Of a DNA stretch of 20,012 nt, positions 1 through 7,798 are shown piece after piece (position 1 is the first letter of the stretch; every line of letters begins with the position of its first letter). Position numbers and translations under genes: made by a program. The notes below the pieces were generated by a model. The model did not search any database. It saw only the letters and a list, made by a program, of their open reading frames with translations, and was not told the DNA's origin. The stretch covers positions 1-20,012 of the forward strand of contig CAILTZ010000171.1 in the NCBI GenBank assembly GCA_903837255.1, written 5' to 3'. This stretch comes from an uncultured Pirellula sp. Its GTDB lineage: Bacteria; Planctomycetota; Planctomycetia; Pirellulales; Pirellulaceae.

Positions 1-1
1 A

Positions 2-205
2 TCTCTGCCGGTAGCCAAGGTCGGGGATTTACTGGTCCTAGAGGTCGCCGGAGCCTATGGTTTTGTCATGTCCAGCAACTACAACGGTCGATTCCGAACC
101 CCGGAATTGCTCATCGAGGACGGCACAATCCACTGCATCCGCGCCCGGGAAACCTACGACGATCTGATCCGAGGGGAGAAAATTCCTCCCCCGCCCAAGG
201 CTTGA
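2..205 (+). CDS. lysA: Diaminopimelate decarboxylase, C-terminal end (5' partial)
   Basis: Only the last 67 codons are inside the window, read in frame from base 2 to the TGA at 203-205. The peptide includes GAYGFVMSSNYNGRFRTPEL, the conserved C-terminal block of LysA, in which GAY and SSNYN.R lie at the active site. LysA is a PLP enzyme of the cytoplasm that decarboxylates meso-diaminopimelate to L-lysine in the last step of the DAP pathway. The end, EKIPPPPKA, is a short proline-rich tail. No terminator is obvious in the 79 bases before the next gene, so read-through into the peroxidase is possible. The family call rests on the block alone, but that block is distinctive; a related alanine racemase-fold decarboxylase such as carboxynorspermidine decarboxylase is less likely. 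Confidence 0.85.
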   Translation, partial: SLPVAKVGDLLVLEVAGAYGFVMSSNYNGRFRTPELLIEDGTIHCIRARETYDDLIRGEKIPPPPKA

Positions 206-284
206 CGCTATAGAATACTGATTACAAGTGTTGTCTAAGAAATCCGTTTCGATTCCTCCACCCGTCATTTGACAGGAGTTTAGT

Positions 285-884
285 ATGTACACAAGGAATT
301 TCCTCGGTTCGCGCAAATTGCTCGCTGGTATCGTTGCCATGGCCCTGATGTCGGCAGGCTTTGCCGAAGAGACCGTCAGCCCGGCTCCGCCAGCCCTGGC
401 CTTCAGCATGAAGAACATCGATGGCCAGTCGGTCGACTTGAGCAAGTACGAAGGCAAGGTGGTTTTGTTTGTCAACGTAGCTAGCAAGTGCGGTTACACC
501 AAGCAGTACACCGGTCTACAACAACTCCACGAGAAGTACTCTTCCAAGGGTCTAGCAGTCGTCGGAGTTCCATGCAATCAGTTCGGTGGCCAAGAACCAG
601 GCAGCAACGAAGAGATCAAGCAATTCTGCTCGAGCAAGTACAGCGTCACGTTCGACATGCTTGACAAGGTCAACGTCAACGATGACTCCAAGGCCAAGGC
701 TTGTCCTCTGTACGGTTACCTGACGAGCGTGGACACCAAGCCTGCGGCCAAGGGGAACATCAAGTGGAACTTTGAAAAGTTCCTGCTTGATCGTAAAGGC
801 AATGTCATTGGTCGATTCGGTTCGGGTGTTGAACCTACCTCGGCTGAGCTGACCGCTGCGATTGAAAAAGCTCTATCGAACTAA
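285..884 (+). CDS. gpx: Secreted thioredoxin-type glutathione peroxidase
   Basis: This 199-residue protein reduces hydrogen peroxide or lipid hydroperoxides. The peroxidatic cysteine is C69 in NVASKCGYT. The rest of the GPx catalytic tetrad is visible as Q103 in NQFGGQEPGS and W161-N162 in WNFEKFLLDR. C115 in QFCSSKYSVTFD matches the resolving cysteine of plant, yeast and BtuE-type enzymes, which take electrons from thioredoxin rather than glutathione. Residues 1-27 (basic start, hydrophobic LLAGIVAMALMSAGFA) form a signal peptide, so the enzyme acts outside the cytoplasm; that is less common than the usual cytoplasmic ~160-residue form and explains the extra length. Start ATG 285 has a good ribosome site, AGGAG at 274-278. 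The gene stands alone and ends in a strong terminator. Selenocysteine is not used. Confidence 0.93.
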   Translation: MYTRNFLGSRKLLAGIVAMALMSAGFAEETVSPAPPALAFSMKNIDGQSVDLSKYEGKVVLFVNVASKCGYTKQYTGLQQLHEKYSSKGLAVVGVPCNQFGGQEPGSNEEIKQFCSSKYSVTFDMLDKVNVNDDSKAKACPLYGYLTSVDTKPAAKGNIKWNFEKFLLDRKGNVIGRFGSGVEPTSAELTAAIEKALSN

Positions 885-945
885 CGAGCCAACGAAATCG
901 TTTGCCCAGCTAGATAGCGGGCTAAGCCCTAATCAAACTTTCGAA

Positions 946-980
946 AACCGGGGTGTTGCATAGCATCCCGGTTTTTTTTT
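946..980 (+). terminator. Rho-independent terminator after the glutathione peroxidase
   Basis: A stem of AACCGGGGTG (946-955) pairs with CATCCCGGTT (964-973), one G-T wobble, across an 8-nt loop. It is followed directly by a run of nine T (972-980). It lies about 60 bases after the peroxidase stop and fits an intrinsic terminator on the + strand very well. Confidence 0.88.
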
Positions 981-1061
981 ACCGCTAATCGAGGCGAACA
1001 TTCGTGTTCATCAGCGGTGTAAATCCCGGACCGCTAATAAACGCTGATGGAACGCTGATGG
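981..1061. repeat. Short intergenic repeats: ACCGCTAAT pair and tandem AACGCTGATGG
   Basis: ACCGCTAAT occurs at 981-989 and 1030-1038, and the 11-mer AACGCTGATGG occurs twice in tandem at 1040-1050 and 1051-1061. The related words GCTAAT and GCTGAT alternate through the spacer. From memory, similar GCTAAT/GCTGAT strings are scattered in planctomycete intergenic DNA; that is recollection, not a search result. No gene is visible between 885 and 1136. Confidence 0.5.
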
Positions 1062-1065
1062 ACCG

Positions 1066-1074
1066 TGATATAAT
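1066..1074 (+). promoter_or_regulatory. Extended -10 promoter for the alpha-dioxygenase-like gene
   Basis: TGATATAAT (1066-1074) is a perfect extended -10 element (TGn plus TATAAT). No good -35 is seen; the best is CTGATG at 1044-1049, at a poor 19-base distance. Lack of a -35 is normal for extended -10 promoters. Transcription would begin near 1081, leaving a leader of about 55 bases. The element is also the centre of a small inverted repeat, GTGAT-ATA-ATCAC (1065-1077). Confidence 0.55.
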
Positions 1075-1136
1075 CACACGACTTCCATTGCTGATCAACT
1101 CTTTTCTCAATCGACGTCTTCAAGCTTTCAGAGAGC

Positions 1137-3707
1137 ATGATGAATCGTGCACGAACCAAATTCAAGCGGCGACTATTCACGATCCTGACCTTGAGCCTTT
1201 TGGTCGTGATCGTCATGGCCAGCATCGGATCGCTCTCCTGGCTTGCAGGTTTGCCTGATTGGGGAAGTCCCAACTACCGAAGTTGGTTGGCTGTTGAGAT
1301 CGTGCTTGCGAGTCTAGCGATTTCATTGTTTGTGTTTCATCGCCAGCCATCATTGCACCCATACGAACGACCCTCGCCCCGGCGCGATCACCGGTCACCC
1401 GAATCGATGGCATCCAGGGAGATAGGTTGGTGGAGTTTATGGTGCTTGGCCTGGCTGATGTTCGTGATCCCAACCGCGATACAAATCGATGGGTTTAAGT
1501 ATATCGGTGGAGTTCTCGCCGCGTTGGCTCTGTGGTGGCTGATCGATTTGGTCGTGTCGGCTTGGATCATCATCGGGGATTGGGGCCGAGCAAGACGCGA
1601 TCGTGGCCAGGAGCCCCTACTGCATGAAACCTTTGCAGGGAAGCTCGGACGCATCCAACGCTCTCTGCTTTCGGTGCTTGTCTGTCTGCAATGCACCGTC
1701 TCGACGATTGCAAGCAACAGTGCCCCGGTTTGGCTAAGTTTTTTGTTTGCGACGTTGCTGGTCGTGGCGGCCCTGGCCATTCGAACGATGTATCAGCCAT
1801 TCGACCACCGTTCCCTTTTCGGCCAGAGCTTTCTTGGGTTGTTTCGAGTGATCAACCTTTACTGGGCTTGGCATGAATTGCCCAAATGGGTCGGCATTGC
1901 AAATCTAGCGGCGCTTCGCGAAGAGCTGCGGATTTACAATTTGCATAGCACCGCAGAGGATAAGATTCCGGTGTCCAATCCAGCTGGGCTCAAGAGCTCA
2001 GAATCCAAGTGCCCATTTTCCGATATCTGGAGACATTCCGACGGCAGCTTCAACGACCCTCTATGCCCTACGATGGGAATAGCAAGCCAGGCACCTGTCG
2101 GGGCGCTGCCAACCGACTTTACGCTGAGCCATCCCGACGCTCGTTTTGGTCGCAACATGCCTTTCGAGTCGCTCGAACCCGCCCCGAAATCAAACACTCG
2201 ATTGCTCACCCCCAACCCTAGGGTCATCAGTAGCAAGCTCCTGGCGCGAGATTCGCAGCAGTCCGATGGTACGAAATACGCCACCACGATCAATCTCTTG
2301 GCCGCCGCATGGATTCAATTTCAAACCCACGGCTGGTTTAGCCATGGAACACCCATCCATGAGGATCCCTTCGAGATCGATACCAGTGGCGATTCGCCAG
2401 CCGACCGCTGGCCGGAGCCTAAAATGCTCGTGCAACGCACAAGGCCAGATCCGACGAGAATCCCCAACGACCATGAAAAGGCTCCGGAGACCTACGTCAA
2501 CTCCGAATCCCATTGGTGGGACGCCTCGCAGATCTATGCCTCGCAACCGTGGCGTACCGAACTGCTCAAATCCGGTGCGTGTCCCCATCTGCAAACAGTC
2601 CATGTGCAAGATGGAGATGCCCACACCGGTTTTTTCGACAACTGGTGGCTGGGCTTGAGCCTACTGCATGAGCTGTTCGTTAAGGAGCACAACGCAATCT
2701 GCGATGTGTTGCGCAAGGAATATCCAACCTGGAGCGACGAGCATGTGTTTCAAAAGGCACGGCTGATCAACGCGGCCCTGATGGCCAAAATCCACACCGT
2801 CGAATGGACTCCTGCTATCCTTGCCAATCCGATGTTGGAAGTATCGATGAATGCCAACTGGACTGGATTGTTCACCGATCGGATCATCAGCTCGATTGGA
2901 AGACTCGGACTCAACGAAGCCTTTTGGGGCATCCCCGACTCGGGCATAAATCATCACTCGGCTCCGTATGCCTTGACCGAGGAATTTGTCGCCGTGTATC
3001 GAATGCACTCTTTGATGCCCGATACGATCACACTCAAAAGCTGGTCACATCCCGAGAAAGTGCAACGCTGCTCGATGGAGGTTGGCCAAGGTGCCGTGGG
3101 TCAGGAGGGATCGCTGTCGCTCTGGGACTCTTTTTCACAAGAGGATGTTCTCTACTCGTTCGGAACGGAACTTCCAGGTGCTCTGACACTCAACAACTAC
3201 CCAAACTTCCTTCGACGTTTCCGTAAACCAGCAACGGGCCAGCTGCTGGATCTGGCGACGATCGATATTCTGCGGGATCGCGAACGCCAAATCCCACGCT
3301 ACAATCGCTTTCGAACCGAACTTCGAATGAAGCCGATCCGCTCGTTTGATGCATTCAATTCGAAAGACAACCCAGGCGTAGGGAGCCAGTTGCGAGAGGT
3401 CTACGGAACCAACCCCGACGGATCGGACAAGGTCGACGATCTGGATCTGCTCGTAGGTACCCTGGCAGAAGCCAAGCCCGAGGGTTTCGGCTTCAGCGAT
3501 ACGACCTTTCGTGTTTTCATCCTCATGGCCTCGCGTCGGCTCAAAAGCGATCGGTTCACCGCCGAGGACTTCACTCCGGACATCTTCACCAACATCGGCT
3601 TGGACTGGGTAAACAAAACCAGCATGAAGGATGTCATCCTGAGGCATCTTCCGAACTTGGCCGCCGCCATGTACTCAACCCAGAATGCCTTCAAACCCTG
3701 GCGTTAA
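1137..3707 (+). CDS. Membrane-anchored alpha-dioxygenase/cyclooxygenase-like haem peroxidase
   Basis: The 856-residue protein has two parts. Residues 1-220 hold about six hydrophobic segments (near 13-38, 49-68, 97-116, 122-147, 177-193 and 197-216). Residues ~235-856 form an animal-type haem peroxidase domain closest in pattern to fatty acid alpha-dioxygenases: SDGSFNDP (near 300), RFGRNMP (near 337), WIQFQTHGWFSHG with the probable distal haem histidine H398, LHELFVKEHNAICD, and VYRMHSLMPD with catalytic tyrosine Y621 three residues before proximal histidine H624. The Y-x-x-H spacing is that of COX and alpha-DOX, where a tyrosyl radical abstracts hydrogen from a fatty acid. DLATIDILRDRERQIPRYN (near 705) is the conserved C-terminal helix. 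The likely reaction is oxygenation of fatty acids to hydroperoxides at the membrane; the substrate is inferred. ATG 1137 is followed by a second ATG at 1140; the ribosome site is weak (AGAGAG). Confidence 0.85.
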   Translation: MMNRARTKFKRRLFTILTLSLLVVIVMASIGSLSWLAGLPDWGSPNYRSWLAVEIVLASLAISLFVFHRQPSLHPYERPSPRRDHRSPESMASREIGWWSLWCLAWLMFVIPTAIQIDGFKYIGGVLAALALWWLIDLVVSAWIIIGDWGRARRDRGQEPLLHETFAGKLGRIQRSLLSVLVCLQCTVSTIASNSAPVWLSFLFATLLVVAALAIRTMYQPFDHRSLFGQSFLGLFRVINLYWAWHELPKWVGIANLAALREELRIYNLHSTAEDKIPVSNPAGLKSSESKCPFSDIWRHSDGSFNDPLCPTMGIASQAPVGALPTDFTLSHPDARFGRNMPFESLEPAPKSNTRLLTPNPRVISSKLLARDSQQSDGTKYATTINLLAAAWIQFQTHGWFSHGTPIHEDPFEIDTSGDSPADRWPEPKMLVQRTRPDPTRIPNDHEKAPETYVNSESHWWDASQIYASQPWRTELLKSGACPHLQTVHVQDGDAHTGFFDNWWLGLSLLHELFVKEHNAICDVLRKEYPTWSDEHVFQKARLINAALMAKIHTVEWTPAILANPMLEVSMNANWTGLFTDRIISSIGRLGLNEAFWGIPDSGINHHSAPYALTEEFVAVYRMHSLMPDTITLKSWSHPEKVQRCSMEVGQGAVGQEGSLSLWDSFSQEDVLYSFGTELPGALTLNNYPNFLRRFRKPATGQLLDLATIDILRDRERQIPRYNRFRTELRMKPIRSFDAFNSKDNPGVGSQLREVYGTNPDGSDKVDDLDLLVGTLAEAKPEGFGFSDTTFRVFILMASRRLKSDRFTAEDFTPDIFTNIGLDWVNKTSMKDVILRHLPNLAAAMYSTQNAFKPWR

Positions 3708-3896
3708 ACTGAGCAGACTTTAACGCCTCCGTTCCTGGAACCTCACCACAAGGGGGGAAAAATGCACAGAAACCGCTCCTTTTTTTCGGAAAAATCCGAA
3801 TAGTCAACCCAGGTGGTATACCGATAAATCCCGATAATTCGCCCGTCCGCGAATTCGGTTTCTTCTCATAGCGATCACCTCAAGGATGGTGAAACC
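3708..3896. other. Intergenic region with two small hairpins
   Basis: The 189-base spacer holds no gene. TTCGGA (3785-3790) and TCCGAA (3795-3800) form a 6-bp stem around AAAA, preceded by a T run and so not oriented as a + strand terminator. AATTCGC (3836-3842) and GCGAATT (3849-3855) form a perfect 7-bp stem with a 6-base loop in the leader of the next gene, followed by a weak pyrimidine tract. Either could be a weak terminator or a leader structure. The ribosome site AAGGA (3882-3886) lies 10 bases before the ATG at 3897. No convincing promoter was found. Confidence 0.4.
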
Positions 3897-6800
3897 ATGC
3901 ACGCTCAGCCATGGCAAAAAACGTTTTTTGTGAATATTCGCAAAAAAATAGTATCTGCTCTATTGGCCATTTTCGCCGGGTCGCTATGCCTCTCGAGCGC
4001 TTATGCACAAGGGACAGTTGTATCCAAATTGGCGACGTGGGCCAAAGGGCATGGCAAGCCGCCGGCGACCAACCAGGACCAATCTCTTGAGGAGTTGGCC
4101 AAGAATGTCGATTGGCTTGAGCATCACATCCATCAATGGGGCAGCGTATCCTCGAAGGCTCCGGATGTATGGGGTGAAGCCAGATTGACTCAGTATCGAC
4201 GTGAGGTTGAGGAGATTCTTCAGCCGCTGATCAAGGGGTTCGATCCGAACCGTGTTGCCGGAGCGCAGCAAGTCAACGATTCGGCACTACTGGCCTTGGC
4301 TCTATCCATGCAGAGCAATCCTGGAGCTGGAACTGAAGCGGTTAAAGCGCCTACAGTCACCGCCAACAGCACCTTGCCCACTGCGACGAGTCCTTTTGGC
4401 GTAGATACAAGAATGTACCTCGGAAAACCGATCGGCCTCGAGCAAACGCAAGAACTCGATCAGCTCGTGCGCTACATGCAGCATTTAAACCAGCATCGCC
4501 GGATCAACGAGGGCGACGACACCTCCGACGCACCCGGCTACTCGCTCAATCTCGTCAGGGTCCCGGTGTCGCTCCTGCCAGGCGCAATCACCAAGCGAGG
4601 TTATGGCGCCGAGATCACTTATACCGCCAAACCCTACTTGGGGCCCGACCTACTCCCAATGACCTTTCGGGACATGGTCCTAAACGATCTGACCGATCAA
4701 CTCTCCGTGCCGCTGGTGAAATTCATCAACAGCGATCCAAACGGAGCAGACAAAATCTGGGAACTTGCGAAACGTTTGGGAGATGAATTCTCGGCGGATG
4801 AACTATTCAAACTTCTGGAATCTGGTGAGTTTGACTACGGCAGTTTACCCAACACCGGTATTGCTCTTAATCCACGAAAACAGACCGCTCGCAGCATGAT
4901 AGGACGCACGTTTTCCTCCGTGTGTTCGATCTCTTTTTCGGGCAATCAGACCCGGCGTGGCCAACAACCTTTCCCTCCGACTCAGATCATCGATGTGTAC
5001 GGATTGGATGAGATGCTCGAATTGGCCGTTACGGCCATGAAAGGCCTCCGCGAGGACGTTCCGAACCGACGTGTGGTCCACTTGCCAGACGTCCAAGCGT
5101 TCTTACGGGAGGAGCTCATCGCTGCGATCGAACTGGTCTATTCCGAGGGGATGCGAGAATGGTGGGATAGGGAGTCGACGGGTGAAAAGTGCTTGGTCAA
5201 TCTCATTCGTCTGCGTAGAAACGAAGAGATTGACGTCATCCGAAAGCAGTTCATCCAGGAGATTTCGGGCCATGGCAAATCAGAAGTGACTCATGCTCTG
5301 GCGTGGTGCGTTTACGTTGATTCGATCCTGTTGAACGAACGGCTCAACGACGATATCCGCGAAACGACAGGTACGCGTCCATCGAATTTTTCGCTGGCTT
5401 GCTGGTTGCCGTTCTTCGGCCCGGATCCGAGCCCCGAGGCTCGTGATATCTTCACTAAGTACGTGCAGTTGCGATGGCCGATCCGGGTCTTTGCGCTCGA
5501 CCCACAGGTCGACCAGCAGAGCATCGCAGATGCCTCGTCGATCATTCGGCAGATGCAACTCGCAGCGGTGCTCGGTTTTTCCAGCGGCACCATGGGGTTA
5601 TCGACTGCCATGGATACCATCCGTAAACTGCAAAGAGATCGTGCCACGATCGATCTGAACCGGACCGCCGTGGCCTTTGGCCAAGGAGACGACACGTTCG
5701 GATGGCGTTTCCAACCTAGGTTTCAAACCCCGCCGGTCGAAGGCAATGCGAAAGTGTTCTTCCGCGATTTGATCGTCGGTGGCCCGACCGATCGCCAGCT
5801 TGAGCGAAGCTCCGAAATCGAACCGGGTGTTCGCGAATGCACTGCAATCATCCTCATGCCCTCCTTTGTACCCTTCGTGACCTTCGAAACCCACGGGAAT
5901 TGGTTCAAAATTGCCAATCCAGGGCATACCGGCACAACAACTCAAGGAGAGGTTCACTTGAGCCGCGCGATCAAGCAGATGCAGGATCGGGCAGAGATGT
6001 GTATCCGATGCTCTCATCTATACCGGGACGGCGAAGTCGACCGCGTCTTGGCGAGAGTTCGCCAACTCGAAAAGCGTCTGCCGCTTCAAACCATTTCATG
6101 CCAAGTCCCAATCGAAAACACCCACGGCGGTTTCGAACTCTTTTGCAACGGCACCCGACAACTCGCTCCGGAAGTCACCGGTTGGTACGGCTCTCCGGGC
6201 TACGACCCAGCCACCGGGGCAGAACTTTTTGTCACCGGGGATAACTTTAGCATCAAACAATCGCACGTGATCGCTGGCAATACAGCGATCGAAAAGGCGA
6301 CACTGATCTCCCGTCAAATTCTACAAGTTCAACTGCCAAAGGGCTTGCCGGTCATGACCGATACCCGACTCCTCGAGCATAGCAACGACAGGATCGAAAG
6401 CGATCAGCAGTACCGGGGCTACGTCGACCTACAAGTCGCTACGCCCTACGGCGTCAGCGCGCACATGCTGATCCCTGTCGTTAGGAAACCAGCACCGCCA
6501 CCGGTCCCAGATTGTCCACCCACGGAACTGACAATCCAAGAATATCCGATGGTTTTGACGCTGCTTCGCAACAAAGCCGACTTCAAAGATTTTGTCTACG
6601 AGAGTTCTTTGCTGCCGCCGATCGTCACGCCAAAGAACACCACTCTCGGGGCGGAAACCTGCAAGATTCGCCTCTACTTGACCCACGCCTCTGCGCGATT
6701 AACGCCGGTCGAGTTCGAAAAAATAGTCAGAACCAGGGACCAGAATGGATTGCAAGTCCCTGCTCCCGAATTCATTAAATCGTTGGGAGCCAAAGGCCAA

Positions 6801-6983
6801 TTGGCGGACTCGCTCAAAGAGTACATTAACTTTCTGGATCTCCATGACCAGATTCCTGCCAAAGGAACTCAACTGGAATTCACAGCGGAGTACTCGATCG
6901 AATACGAAAAGACCGAAATTCCTGTCGAAGGATCGTTTCCGTTTTTCGTAGAAGTCGCTCCTATCCCCGCCCCATCCAAATAG
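3897..6983 (+). CDS. Large secreted protein of unknown function with a probable IPT/TIG-like domain
   Basis: I do not recognise this 1028-residue protein as a whole. Residues 1-37 are a signal peptide (basic NIRKKI, a hydrophobic core, and AYA before the likely cleavage), so it is exported. The mature part is mixed alpha/beta with no further membrane segment. Residues ~717-747 (around EVDRVLARVRQLEKRLPLQ) look helical, possibly coiled coil. Residues ~758-865, beginning near VTGWYGSPGYDP with GAELFVTGDNFS and ending near VATPYGVSAHM, have the glycine and TP.G.S pattern of IPT/TIG immunoglobulin-like domains; this is inference. A short proline-rich linker (RKPAPPPVPDCPP) precedes a ~160-residue C-terminal beta-rich part. 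Its AAGGA ribosome site supports the start. It lies 189 bases after the haem oxygenase on the same strand, so joint expression is possible but not shown. It converges on the lipoate ligase gene with only 38 bases between the stops. Confidence 0.8.
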   Translation: MHAQPWQKTFFVNIRKKIVSALLAIFAGSLCLSSAYAQGTVVSKLATWAKGHGKPPATNQDQSLEELAKNVDWLEHHIHQWGSVSSKAPDVWGEARLTQYRREVEEILQPLIKGFDPNRVAGAQQVNDSALLALALSMQSNPGAGTEAVKAPTVTANSTLPTATSPFGVDTRMYLGKPIGLEQTQELDQLVRYMQHLNQHRRINEGDDTSDAPGYSLNLVRVPVSLLPGAITKRGYGAEITYTAKPYLGPDLLPMTFRDMVLNDLTDQLSVPLVKFINSDPNGADKIWELAKRLGDEFSADELFKLLESGEFDYGSLPNTGIALNPRKQTARSMIGRTFSSVCSISFSGNQTRRGQQPFPPTQIIDVYGLDEMLELAVTAMKGLREDVPNRRVVHLPDVQAFLREELIAAIELVYSEGMREWWDRESTGEKCLVNLIRLRRNEEIDVIRKQFIQEISGHGKSEVTHALAWCVYVDSILLNERLNDDIRETTGTRPSNFSLACWLPFFGPDPSPEARDIFTKYVQLRWPIRVFALDPQVDQQSIADASSIIRQMQLAAVLGFSSGTMGLSTAMDTIRKLQRDRATIDLNRTAVAFGQGDDTFGWRFQPRFQTPPVEGNAKVFFRDLIVGGPTDRQLERSSEIEPGVRECTAIILMPSFVPFVTFETHGNWFKIANPGHTGTTTQGEVHLSRAIKQMQDRAEMCIRCSHLYRDGEVDRVLARVRQLEKRLPLQTISCQVPIENTHGGFELFCNGTRQLAPEVTGWYGSPGYDPATGAELFVTGDNFSIKQSHVIAGNTAIEKATLISRQILQVQLPKGLPVMTDTRLLEHSNDRIESDQQYRGYVDLQVATPYGVSAHMLIPVVRKPAPPPVPDCPPTELTIQEYPMVLTLLRNKADFKDFVYESSLLPPIVTPKNTTLGAETCKIRLYLTHASARLTPVEFEKIVRTRDQNGLQVPAPEFIKSLGAKGQLADSLKEYINFLDLHDQIPAKGTQLEFTAEYSIEYEKTEIPVEGSFPFFVEVAPIPAPSK

Positions 6984-7021
6984 CACTGATGGCAATGCGT
7001 CTGGTGCACAATCCGCATCGA

Positions 7022-7798
7022 TCACCGCTGCAGGTGCCATGCCGCATCGCCGTAACGACGCTGGACCCAGTCGTGGGTGATTGCTTCATACTTGGTCGCT
7101 AAGGGGTGATCGCTCCAACGTTCTTGGGCATTCCACTCGGATATGGAATGCCGGTAGAACGCGTCGATGAACTTGGCTCGGTCTGTCAGGTTCCTACCCA
7201 AACTCTCGACAAACTCCGAGTGCTCTCGGCGCTCTCGGTACTCGGGTTGCTTGGGTGGCTCGAGCAGGTAGCGTCTGATCCACTCGAGCGGCATATCCAC
7301 CAACAGCGTTCCATGGTAGACCATCCAATTGCGCTTGAGCCTCAGCGCATTGCCTGAGATCTTGCGACCACCAATGGTCAAATCGCAGATGCCTTGGATC
7401 CCCACCTGGGTGCTCGATCCGATCGACTCAAGTGCCGATGCGACGGCGCGTTGCATGCGGGTCATCACCGTCCGATGAGCGCCATCGAGAGCTCGGCACT
7501 CGGGCCGCTGTTCGAGGGACAAAAGCAGTGAGAACATCAAGCACCCTGGTCCGGCGACAATCGATGCGCCTCCGCTCATCCGTCGCAAAATCGGCACCCG
7601 ATCCTGTGCACAAGCCTCTTGATTGACCTCCAAAGAGACCTTGGACGATCGACCGATCACCACGCAGACCTGTGGCATCTCCCACAAACGCAATAGCTCT
7701 CCATCGCCCATCGCTAGGCCATCGATGGACTCGAGCACCGCTTCATCGAAGGCGAGGTTTGCCTCAGGGGTCGGAAACGAATAGTCCCAGAAGTACAT
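7022..7798 (-). CDS. Lipoate-protein ligase A / octanoyltransferase family protein (single domain)
   Basis: The 258-residue protein belongs to the biotin/lipoate A/B transferase fold. The diagnostic segments are RRMSGGASIVAGPGCLMFSL (residues 72-91; the family RR.SGG...H..G...FS block), DLTIGGRKISGNALR (139-153) with the conserved lysine K146 that contacts the lipoyl-AMP carbonyl, and YHGTLLVDMP (161-170). It would attach lipoate, or move octanoate, to E2 or H-protein domains in the cytoplasm. It lacks the C-terminal accessory domain of E. coli LplA (338 residues), so it is either a small ligase catalytic subunit or an octanoyltransferase of the LipM kind. C138 is near, but does not clearly align with, the LipM catalytic cysteine. 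The start overlaps the stop of the dehydrogenase gene upstream by one base (TGATG), indicating translational coupling. Confidence 0.85.
   Translation of the reverse strand: MYFWDYSFPTPEANLAFDEAVLESIDGLAMGDGELLRLWEMPQVCVVIGRSSKVSLEVNQEACAQDRVPILRRMSGGASIVAGPGCLMFSLLLSLEQRPECRALDGAHRTVMTRMQRAVASALESIGSSTQVGIQGICDLTIGGRKISGNALRLKRNWMVYHGTLLVDMPLEWIRRYLLEPPKQPEYRERREHSEFVESLGRNLTDRAKFIDAFYRHSISEWNAQERWSDHPLATKYEAITHDWVQRRYGDAAWHLQR

Noticed and set aside
201..216. TTGACG and TAGAAT near the lysA stop as a promoter for the glutathione peroxidase
   Set aside because: The two words are only a few bases apart, so they cannot act together as -35 and -10.
3785..3800. Hairpin TTCGGA-AAAA-TCCGAA as a terminator of the haem oxygenase gene
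   Set aside because: The T run precedes rather than follows the stem on the + strand, so it does not have intrinsic terminator form.
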